Assembly: GCA_027575765.1 (NCBI GenBank)
Contig: JANBPT010000350.1
Span: forward strand, 1-42,307
Direction: 5' to 3'
DNA from: Tieghemiomyces parasiticus
Lineage: Eukaryota > Kickxellomycota > Dimargaritomycetes > Dimargaritales > Dimargaritaceae
Length of the DNA stretch: 42,307 bases
Positions 33,058-42,307 of the stretch are shown here, piece after piece (position 1 is the first letter of the stretch; the number at the start of each line of letters is the position of its first letter). The notes below the pieces were generated by a model that was given only the letters and a program-made list of their open reading frames with translations, did no database searches and had not been told where the DNA came from. A program made the translations under genes and the position numbers.

Positions 33058-35999
33058 TTTTACTTCCTTCATCTCCCCATTTCAGCGGTAACCCCGTGTA
33101 CGACATGTCATTTCACATTGTAATACAAGTTGAGACTAGACATAATAGTCTCGGACCAACTTCTCTACCAACCGATCTGGTCAAGTATCTCTCTTGTGGG
33201 GATGATGGTAAAGGGATAGTGGACAAGGCCATTACTGATCTAGTCACGAGCACCGCTTAGAAATCCATGAAATACGCCAGGGATAGACAACACCATTGGG
33301 GTGATCATGGTGGATGTCTAGCGTCACGGCCAAGGCATCCGTGGTACCGTCTAACGCTTGATACAATACGGGATACACGTGCGACAGTCCGTAACAGCAG
33401 ATTAGCGGCGCTACATAACTAGGTCCTTCAAAAATCCATCCAACCTTTGGCGAAGTCCGACCACCACCGCATCATAGCTGACACTTCTTGATTGGCGTGC
33501 ATCATCGAAGTGGTCGCTGAGAACAGACATGGTGATATTGGCCCATTAGATTCGCATCTGCATTATATTTGACACAGATATCCCGGTGAACGTGTAGTTG
33601 GTATGGATGCGGTATATTTTCATGGCAACCCTAGCGGGATGGCTTGATTGATGTCCCTTCAAAGTCAGATTAACTTGGTATACAACGGTGACCCGTGTAC
33701 CTGACACCACATAACCGCGCATACCAAACCTACTAGACCTCCGTCGTCGATAACAGCTTGTTCATGTATCGACACCTACGGGGCGTTATCATTTTTATCC
33801 AATTTAAGAAGGTGCCATACTAGGCCTGTTCAGTAGCGGGTCCAGATTTACAGAAACTACATCACAGGTTCATCACGGAAGCAAACAATGGCACCTGGCG
33901 CAGCCGCCAGTATATCGGCAGGACATTCGGTTAGGCAAATACTCCTAGGCGCTTTAGTGGATGGGCAGGCATGCTATTAATATGCCGAACCCGGACGCTG
34001 CAGTGTGTGATTGATTAACTGAGTGTGTGCGCCCGGTCTCAACCAATCGCCGAAACTTCTCCCGCCAACTTTGGGGTCAATACGGTAGAGAGTAGGGGGG
34101 GATGATACAGGATCTGACCGCCGCGAATGGCGTCTCCGGCCGGTAGTATCGAGTTCCTGGCATGACATAGCATGTCGGCTGCGCATTCTTGTGGCTGTTA
34201 TGCAACAATATCAATCAACCCCTTGATTATGCTATATACGCCATCCGTTCTCCTGGGGAAACGCAACATTACCGGTTGATTAGATCACCCTATCTTCACC
34301 TCTCCCTCTAAGCTTTACCTGCTGTCCTACCCCGTGGTGGCGTCTACCAGACTGTTGATTGGGATTCGTCCACCGATGGTAGCGACGACTTGCGGATCTG
34401 GCCTCGTCGCCAGCCGATCAACACCAGCATTTGATTACCCGACTCGTCATGCGCCTTTACCAACATGCCCTCGCTTGGTATTGGGGCTAGATGAAATGGT
34501 CAACAGAATGGTACCCATAGTGTCTCGGTCCTCAACCAGTGTCCTTGATGAATCTATTCCCTATATGACTTTCTAAACTAGGCCCAGAGTATATGTGGGA
34601 TTTGCTCATACGAAAGCGACCTGTGGTTGGAAGCGGCAGGCTAAGGAAAGAAAGATCGGTGGCAGGGTGATCCTTTAACGCAGGGCGCATCCATGGCCGG
34701 ACATGTGCCTCTATTTCCATACCAAACTGGCAAGTAATTGCGGTGAATACGACACGCTTCGATACCGCCCTTGCACATTCTGCTCTGGAGCCGAACCGAT
34801 CAACCGAGATGGAGAAGGTTGAGATACCCGTTCCAACGGTGTGGGTGGAGGCCGTCGCCGCTGCGTCTCAGCCTGTTCTGCGAGGGCATGTATACAGCCA
34901 ACCAGCCAGCCCCACTGACAAAGACCGGCGCCCCACACCACGGTCACACCGCCCATAAGCGCCGTGGGCAGAACAGCCACCGTTTGTCTAGCCTACATGA
35001 GATAGGCCCGCAGCCTTTAAAATTTGTAGTTCGATAAGGAGGCGAGTGATCTGTGGCTGACCGACAGGCGAGCGTGAAGGTGTAAATCCCATGCATCCCC
35101 CTATTTCCATTCGGCTGGCCGCCGCCGTAGGTCCCTCCACGCTACCTACCAACCTACTCTCGCTGCACACTATACAGACGCCACAGCGCCTCTCAACTTA
35201 CACCTGCCTCATTCATCTGACCCCACCTGCCTGTGCTGCCTTGTGGGTGTGGAGGAGGCTTCCAAATCATTGGCCGTGGTGCACCCAGAGTAAAGCCGAG
35301 ATGTACGGCGGATCATGGTAGGCAGAAAGCCAGAAAAAGAAAAGACATGTTTAGGATGGTGAGTTGAAGCGATAGCTAAGGTATATTGTGGGCCAGCAAA
35401 CTAGCTACGTAGAGAGACCTGAAGCGCTGTAGCAGCACGACAGCTTGGACGCGATTGGCTGAAGGAAGGGGAAGGTGACCGCCTGAGGGTACCGATCCGC
35501 CAGTTCCGCCTCGAGTTTGGGGTATATGCGCATTTATTGTGGCGTCTGTCCCGCAAACCACCTTCGGTGATGCAGCCGGTATAAACTTAGTCGGTTGGTC
35601 CGACACCATTATTTTCTTCCGGCAGGCTGGTATCTTCGTTTTTTCCACATTCTAGGACATCCGCCCTGCACAGACTTATATTAGTATATAGCTCTTCAGC
35701 CGGCCGGTCCCCTCCTCATCGCTTTCCACATTTCTGGCTAGCTAGTCCCGGCCCTCTATTCGCTATAGATCATCCCACCGGCATTGCCACTTACAACCAG
35801 GTAGCGACATCTAAAATCCGACTTTTATTTGGTACGTAAGTTCAGGTTCAGCCGGCATGTACTTGTATACAGGCCAGCACCACCGCCAGGGTTAAGGCAG
35901 TGGCTGATAGACTCGTGTCGCAGCCACCCCAGTGGGTTGGCGCAGTGTGCCACCATGACTTTCTTCCGCGACCTTTTATTCCCAAGTACCCACCACTCT

Positions 36000-38900
36000 T
36001 CATTATTCCCTATGCCCTGCCACTCTGGGCACAAGTCGCCTCCACCTTTATCGTCACCACTTTCCCAGCCCCATTGGTTGACGGATTCGCCCCGCCACCA
36101 AGTCACTCACCCCCCCCCCACTCCCAGATTTACGGCCTGATACGCCCGTTTATTTCCCACACCTCCGTACCTAAGCACAATTAACTCATCCCTTTATGGT
36201 ACCTTGATACGCTACCACCCCCGTGTTGCCCCACCACACAGGCCCCTTGCCTGGACCTCATCTCCAACCCGTCGGCCTCACCTCTCCGCTGCAAGTAGTA
36301 AGCTTCACAACCCCCCCCCAACCTTACCACGTTGCCCGGCTTACGGCAAGCCTAACTTGTCGCCCCCATTCTTCACGCATAGCTTTGCTCACCTGCGGCT
36401 CCCGTCAGCCTCCTCGGTTAGCCATTCGGTGTACGGGCATACCTTCCACACCACTGTCCGTCCACATTTGGTCTGTAAACCGCCGTGTGATGTGTCCCAC
36501 CCCTATCCTTCCCTCCCTCACTCGTATTTCACCGCACCAGTGCCTACATGCTTTGGCGATTCAGTGGTACTATTTTAAAGCCGCGTTACTCCGTCGCACA
36601 CCACCCAGCTCCCTTCGTTCTATGCAGCTACTTAATCTGTTGCTACCGCATACCCTCCCACTGACCCGCATATGTACACGCGCCGCCTCAGTGGCTTCAA
36701 AGTTTGCCTCTTACTATCTACCTCCGGTCTACCATTTCTCTTTCCTGTCCACGCGGACGTTGACTCCAGCCCCGATCTGTCCGGTTCTCTAGCTCTTTCT
36801 CTTACCCGCCGGTCTGCTTGAATTTTGGCATCTGCCGACATTCCTGCCCACGCTCTCATTTTTTAACCGCAGGTCCAGGGCCACACTTCTCTACGGTCAT
36901 TTTCACTCCCCCCTGGCAATTACTGTCATTTCACATTTACTACTATTCTCCCCCCATTTGCTTATCACCACTGCAGGCTGTAATCACTTGCCCCTCTCTT
37001 CCCGAATACTTCATTTAAGCTCTTCATTTCGGCTCCCACCCTTGGTGCGGAACCACGCACATAGACACCCCCGATTGTTTATTTAGCCGAGCAGCTATCC
37101 GCGCACCGGCAACCCGTCCGGTTCTCTCGCCCTCTGCCTAATCCCCGCCACTACAAGTGCCTGCACTGCTCCCCTCCCCTCCCTTCAGCCCGATAAAAGC
37201 TCTTGATCCACATCCGCTGCTGTCATCGTTTGCCGCTCGCCCATCCGTGACTTTTTATCCAAACGCACACCAGACGGGCTTGTTCTTTACACTCCAGGTG
37301 CCCTCCCCCTCGCCTCCGTTTCGACCGATTTGCCGCACGCGTCTGACCCCTGCGGGCCTGTCAGACCACACTTGTACCACGTTATACCAGCTTGTGAATA
37401 GCGCGGTATCCTCCACCATTGTCCTGTGTATCCCCGCGTTGTCACATTATTTTAAAGCCCGCTCTTTCTGAGACGCCACACTCGATATTTTGACAGGGGA
37501 GCCCCGCCCCGGTATGCCTACCTGTCTCGCTTGCCGAACGTCACTCCTGTAGACCCTGTTGTATTCACCTCGCCTGAAGCGCTCTACTCTGCCTCCGGTT
37601 TCCCTTTCTTATGAGCTTAGTGTCGGCTGTCCATCGAACAGGCCGCTCGGACTCCATTCCAGCGCGGTAGGTTCCTGTGTACCCCGCATACATCTTCCGA
37701 CCGTTCCTCTGCCGGATCATCGGCCCGCTGCTCCGTTCCCAACGCCCCTACGCAAGTCCGGTCCCCCCTGCTCACATCTCCTTGCCCTTATCTTCAGGCC
37801 CTTTGTGTTACTCGGGTGATAACTTTGCGACTCGGTTTGGAAGTGGATCATTTCACCTCCAATCCATCCGCACGCTGGCACTTTTTTTTGCCTCAACTCT
37901 AACTGCCTACGCTGCGTTTCATCGCCTAGGTTTAGTATAATCACCACCACCACTACCTCCTCCTCCTCCCCACACTCTATACCTGCCTCTCCCCAGGCGC
38001 ATCGTGCGTTCATGCGGTGGATCCTCTCACCTCACCCCTTCTCCCCCGCCCTCCCATGTACCCTGGTTCTCACCAGACCCTAGTTTATCTTTTCCCCCTT
38101 TGGTCCCCGACCGATCTACCTGCCACACACTTAGCCCCACTCAGACGCACACGTACCCACTCCGATTTACTCACACCGACCTCCACGCGCTCCACCTGGA
38201 CCTGCACCCGCCCAGCTCCTCTCTCTTCCTGACCACCTTCGGTCGATTGGTCTGGCCCTGTATTTCGGCGGCTCCTGGTCTGCCCCCTCCCCTCCCTCTG
38301 TCTCCACCGCGGGCCTATCGTTCGCCATCCTATCCCTTCGCTCGGCCTTCTCCTCCTTGGCCATAGCGACTCGTCTTTGCCCAAGTCACCTGTCGCCTTC
38401 AAGCCCTCCAATTTCCCTCGCATTCGGTCCAATTATCGACGTTTCTACCCCCCTGTCGCTCCCTTCCGAACCACTTAATTCCCCAGCCTGCCATCCCTCC
38501 CTTCAACCTTGCGCTCGCCTTACCTTTTTTTTACTCCTTGACCATCATCCCCACTGTCCTCCCCCTCCTTCTGACTTGTCGAATTCGTCAATTGGACACT
38601 TGTCCTGGGGCCCTTCAGAGCTGTCACTGTCACTTAAATTCCTGTATAGGCGCCTGACCGCTCCGACCCAAGTCCCGATAATTCCACTGACTGGTCCAAA
38701 TCGCATGTGCGGCCCTCGCCCCCTTCCCTCTCTTCTCTACTAGCGCCAGGCCTCTGTCTTTCCCTGGCCTCGAGCCGACTCTAGCCTTTAAGACTTCTTA
38801 TGGTTGGCTTTTTGCCCCTCCACGTTCCGCTCCTTTCCTCCGTTTCGTCCACTTCCTTACACGTAACTTTTCTGCCCTCCCCGGCCACGTATAGAAGAGT

Positions 38901-39600
38901 ACGCGTCCCCAGTCCTTTTACCAGGTCCCCCACTTCTCTGCTCCCGCCCTTTGTTCCACGGACTGGTCGCCGCCCACGTCCTTTCCTTTTTTCCCTCCTC
39001 CTGACTCGCTTACCTCTTCCGCCCTTCTCTCCCTGTTCCTTTGTTAAACGCTTTCCCGTGATTTGTTCTGACCATTCACCCGCTGACGCCACTTCGACAT
39101 TGTACCCATCTGACCGATCACTCGCCTTCCCCTAACCACCCGGTCCCTCACCCCTCATATATCAAGTTTGACAACTCCGACTCTTGCCCGTATATGTACT
39201 GCACTCTCCTGGCTCGTCTACACCACCCCCGCTATTATCGCGCGCGCTCTCTCTTTCTCTCTCTATATATACATATATCTATCCTCGTGACCCGGGTCTA
39301 TCCAGTCGCCCCCCCTTCTATCTGTCGGACCCCGTCAGCACCACCCTCTAGTCGCCCGGAGTCGCCTTCAATTTCTCCTCGATTTTATCCGCTTTCCCCG
39401 CGCTGGTCCGTCTGACCTACAGCCTGTAGCCTCGCCGTCGTATTCTTATCCATAGTCTCTGACCCAGTGACTTTTCTATCTTTTAGCTCGTCCGCGCGTG
39501 TCTATACCCTGTCCGTGTCAAAATATTCTCCCTCTCACCGACGCCACCGAGTTTTCCCTCCCCGAACCTTGAGGGACCGGTTCGTCCTCGTACCCCTCAT
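36000..39600 (+). other. Long pyrimidine-biased tract before the TALE gene
   Basis: About 3.6 kb in which C and T clearly outnumber A and G on the plus strand, by eye. It ends at the TALE start. Other genes here show the same skew for only 100-300 nt upstream (several hundred for GATA). Possible explanations are an extended promoter/leader or an unannotated transcript. Confidence 0.6.
39264..39278 (+). promoter_or_regulatory. Candidate TATA box of the TALE homeobox gene
   Basis: TATATATACATATAT directly after a CT repeat (about 39247-39263). It predicts a leader of about 330 nt, in which I see no upstream ATG. Confidence 0.55.
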
Positions 39601-39627
39601 ATCGCCCTGGAGCCGCTACCCGACACC

Positions 39628-40866
39628 ATGGCCCTGTCGCTGCACGCGGGTCAGTTCCAACCGTCGTGCAACGCCACGGCCCTGTCGTCCGCCCCCATGT
39701 CCGACCTGATGGCCCCGACCTTCCCCCCACAGGTCCCGGCGATGCCGTACCCTTCGTACTACTACCCGCAACAGGCACCATCACAACCGCTGCTATTGCA
39801 ACCACAGCAGTTCACCCCCACGGTGCTGTTCCACTCGTCGCCCCTATCTAGCTTCGGTACCCCACTCCCGTCTGAGTCACCAGCCACCGGCGCCGATCCA
39901 GCGGCGCCAGTCGAGGTCAACCCGTGTGCGGAAATGGCCTACTTGCGCGCCCTGGAGATGATGAAAAGCTCTGTTTTCCTCCAGGCGACCCCCGCCTTGC
40001 CCGAATATAATCTCATGTTCCCTTCCCCGGATCCCGCCGTAAATTACTCCATGCCCGGGTTCGGTCCCCTGGCCGGTGACCTACCGTCAGGGGCTGGCCC
40101 GACGAGGCGAGTTCGCAACCATGCTTATGGTGTCACCCACTCGCCCTACCCGACCCCAGGCCCTGGCCACTTTGGTTTGGGCTCGCCACAACCGACCTCT
40201 ATTTTCAATCCCGGGCTCAACCTAGTTGGCGGAGGCGTATCACCTCCCGGTGCGGGTGATCAGCCGCCACCGCACTCGACTGCTAACGCCACGAACGTCG
40301 GCACGCCGACCGCCGACAAGTCGGTGAAGAAAAGGCGTGGGAATCTGCCCAAACACGTCACGGCCATGCTCAAGTCCTGGCTTTTGGAACACATGATGCA
40401 CCCGTACCCTACCGAGGAAGAAAAACTGACCCTAGCCCGGCAAACCAACCTGACCCTCAACCAAATCAGCAACTGGTTTATCAACGCACGGCGGCGGATC
40501 ATCCAGCCTATGCTCAGCCAGTGCACCACGCCAACCACGGCAGCCACCATCGAGAGTAGAGCCGTGGCGAGCATGGCCGCCACCGTTGCCCATTACGCCA
40601 AACCAGCCGGTCAGTCTACCGCCGTCTCGGTACCCTATACCTCGGCGACCCTCGGCTACGGGACCGTTACCGCCGCCCCTACATCCGGAGCCTCCCTGAC
40701 TATGGACCCGGCTTTCGCTGCGGGCGCCGCACCGCCCGGTGGGCCGGATATGCGGACTGTCAACGTGCCCAAGTACAAGCAGCGCGTCTACGAGCAGATG
40801 ACTAGCACGGGTCTCAACGGCCGGTTAGGCTCGCGGGATAAGGCCAACCCTGTCGCTCAGATATAG
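39628..40866 (+). CDS. TALE-class homeodomain transcription factor
   Basis: A single exon of 412 aa with the ATG in strong context (ACACCATGG). The homeodomain lies at about residues 234-296: a basic arm KKRRGNLPK, helix 1 TAMLKSWLLEHMMHPYP with the three-residue TALE insertion (PYP), helix 2 TEEEKLTLARQTNLT, and helix 3 QISNWFINARRRII. Ile at homeodomain position 50 (WFINAR) is the TALE hallmark. The N-terminal half is rich in P, S, Q and Y with short PYPSYYYP-type stretches, probably an activation or disordered region. In fungi, TALE factors include mating-type and developmental regulators. No second homeobox gene or pheromone gene lies next to it, so a mating-type locus is not supported. 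It has 6.6 kb of gene-free upstream sequence. Confidence 0.93.
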   Translation: MALSLHAGQFQPSCNATALSSAPMSDLMAPTFPPQVPAMPYPSYYYPQQAPSQPLLLQPQQFTPTVLFHSSPLSSFGTPLPSESPATGADPAAPVEVNPCAEMAYLRALEMMKSSVFLQATPALPEYNLMFPSPDPAVNYSMPGFGPLAGDLPSGAGPTRRVRNHAYGVTHSPYPTPGPGHFGLGSPQPTSIFNPGLNLVGGGVSPPGAGDQPPPHSTANATNVGTPTADKSVKKRRGNLPKHVTAMLKSWLLEHMMHPYPTEEEKLTLARQTNLTLNQISNWFINARRRIIQPMLSQCTTPTTAATIESRAVASMAATVAHYAKPAGQSTAVSVPYTSATLGYGTVTAAPTSGASLTMDPAFAAGAAPPGGPDMRTVNVPKYKQRVYEQMTSTGLNGRLGSRDKANPVAQI

Positions 40867-41736
40867 CCTGTCGGGAACTTCACTTTTATTTTTCCCGAGA
40901 CCCCGCGGTGGTGGACAAGATGATGGACCACGGTGGCAGTTGAAAAGCCCCAATAGTGCCGCACTTTTCCCTTCCCTACCTTCCGCACATTGGGTCCAAC
41001 ACCACTCCAACAGCGGTGTTTACCATTCTCGTGTGTGTAGGGCATATTTGGTGGCGCAGGTGTTGATCCGAGGATTGTCGCCGTCTTGCTTGGAAGTGGG
41101 GAGGGGGGTTAGGAGAACCCCTCCACCTCCTCATCTACCCTGCATGGGCTTGACTGGTCACTATCCCCCTCCCTCAGTACCACAACATGCGTGAGGCGGC
41201 TTGTCGGCCCGTTCGACCGTGTCTCTCGTCCACCCCGTCTGTCGGGGCTACCTGCTAGTCGTTACATCTGGGTTCTTGTATGTTTTCCCCTGCTCTATCC
41301 CGAGCCATACCCTACCTTCTCCGCCGCCACTTCGAGCCGGCTGCGTGTATATTTGGCCTTCGCGTGCTGGTAACCGGTCCGCCACTCCCCCGCTTTCCCC
41401 TTCTACCTATACAATTCTAACCATCCACAGGTTTTATTTTATTTGATGCCACTCTCCACCCCGTCGATCTTGCAAGTTTGTAACACCCTCTCTCCCCCGC
41501 ATTAAGTTCTTCTTCATCCCTTGCGCAACAGTTATGTGTTCTGTTATCTGATTATAATCGATATCCTTACCATTCCGCCTTCCCATCGCGCGTATGTGCC
41601 CCCCCCCCTATGTACGGGGAATTTATTATCTTGTCACTCCGTCTTGGCTTTGGCGACCAGACTCGCCGATTGTACTGCTTAACTCCTGCACTCTATTCAC
41701 ACCCTCCCTCCTCATTCCTTCTCACGCCTTTAAGCG

Positions 41737-41744
41737 TATATAAA
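41737..41744 (+). promoter_or_regulatory. Possible core promoter of a gene beyond the right edge
   Basis: TATATAAA after a CT-rich stretch, the same arrangement as before the TALE gene. No coding exon is visible in the remaining 560 nt, so the transcript may be non-coding or its coding part may lie outside the window. Confidence 0.3.
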
Positions 41745-42274
41745 CGCCCTGCTACCATCCCGGTCCCATCGTGTATCCGTTATTCGTCACCTTGCCAACT
41801 CTGATTTGGATTTGGGGTCCCATGCCTATTGAGCATATCAACTCTCGTGCCTGTACACTACGCCCCTCTGGATGGCGCATGGGTTCGCCTGTCTTCGAAA
41901 GTCTCGTATGCCACGCAGCACCAGGTGTTTACTAGTAGATGGGGGTGATCAATGTGTGGGTGCGTGTGTTTTATGAAGCCCAATGGCGAAAGTTAGGCCG
42001 CTCTTGTTCGCTACGGTCCGGCGTAACATGACGTTCAAAGTCAGGTATTACTGCTGCAAGTTCGTTTTCATTGTCGTCCATAGGTTTCTATTTAATTACC
42101 AGCGCATTAGGCGTGCTTAAGTCCTTAGCCATTATCGATATTATAACTATTACATTACACATTAGTCATTAATCTACGTCACAAGGTAGTCAGAGCACGT
42201 ATGTAGTATAGGGTCATTGTTAGATCCCCGGTTTATTTACTGCTTCTGGTCATCGTTTTGCCAGCACACCCGCA

Positions 42275-42275
42275 T

Positions 42276-42300
<25 letters not shown>
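42275..42300. repeat. CA dinucleotide repeat at the right edge
   Basis: About thirteen units of AC/CA followed by TAGATAG at the end of the window. Confidence 0.9.

Positions 42301-42307
<7 letters not shown>

Larger units (their letters stand above)
33058..39627. other. 6.6-kb stretch upstream of the TALE gene without a recognised gene
   Basis: From 33.06 to about 35.7 kb the composition is balanced and AT-richer, with no domain-bearing ORF. From about 36.0 to 39.6 kb the plus strand is strongly pyrimidine-rich (CCTCC, CTCTCC and similar). ORFs there, such as 36223-36792 and 38004-38366, are runs of P, S, L, T and H forced by that bias and are not credible genes. The last 360 nt contain the TALE core promoter and leader. 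Confidence 0.5.
40867..42307. other. TALE 3' flank and right-edge sequence
   Basis: C/T-rich on the plus strand at about 41380-41740, ending in a TATA-like box (listed), then mixed sequence. No credible ORF over 60 codons. A 37-codon ATG frame at 41822-41935 has no recognisable domain. Confidence 0.5.

Noticed and set aside
36223..36792. 189-codon plus-strand ORF and similar ones to 39.1 kb
   Set aside because: Pro/Ser/Leu/Thr/His repeats produced by the pyrimidine bias, several overlapping frames open at once, no domain.
39628..40866. TALE gene as part of a mating-type locus
   Set aside because: No HMG-box gene, second homeobox gene, pheromone or receptor gene is nearby; the neighbour is PLP1 across a 6.6-kb gap.

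Overview
The window looks like nuclear DNA of a fungus. An intact MMM1 (the ER-side ERMES subunit, essentially a fungal gene), a fungal Ash1-like GATA factor, a TALE homeodomain factor and a fungal-style mitochondrial PPR protein all point that way. Introns are few, of about 130-440 nt with GTAAGT-like donors; coding exons are GC-rich; core promoters tend to be pyrimidine-rich on the sense strand, several with TATA boxes. The style suggests an early-diverging lineage (for example Zoopagomycota/Kickxellomycotina), but that is a guess. No operons, CRISPR arrays, rRNA, tRNA or recognisable intact transposons were seen.

Layout. Bases 1-16.5 kb are gene-dense: the 5' end of SPT3 (-, cut by the left edge, two small exons), a five-exon RAD26/CSB repair ATPase (-), a C6orf136/DUF2358-like mitochondrial protein (-), the small APC/C subunit CDC26 (-), MMM1 (+), a large PPR protein (+), a doubtful small ORF (-), and aminoacylase-1 (+). 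Then come a 2.5-kb gene-free stretch, a two-exon GATA zinc-finger gene (-), 7.4 kb without a recognisable gene, a two-exon transportin/KAP104 (-), a three-exon phosducin-like/TXNDC9 protein PLP1 (+), another 6.6-kb gene-free stretch, a single-exon TALE homeobox gene (+), and a final 1.4 kb with a possible core promoter and a CA repeat at the right edge.

How the genes relate. They are mostly unlinked housekeeping functions: transcription and repair (SPT3, RAD26), cell cycle (CDC26), mitochondrial form and expression (MMM1, PPR, DUF2358 protein), nuclear import (KAP104), protein folding (PLP1) and amino-acid salvage (ACY1). Two divergent pairs, CDC26/MMM1 and KAP104/PLP1, share upstream regions. 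The clearest large-scale pattern is that both sequence-specific transcription factor genes (GATA and TALE) have more than 6 kb of upstream sequence without recognisable genes, while the housekeeping genes have a few hundred bases to about 1.2 kb. I saw no new multi-gene system. The better leads are structured non-coding segments near 10.2 kb, 17.8 kb and 26.4 kb, the pyrimidine-skewed 36.0-39.6 kb leader region of the TALE gene, and a probable dual-start aminoacylase.
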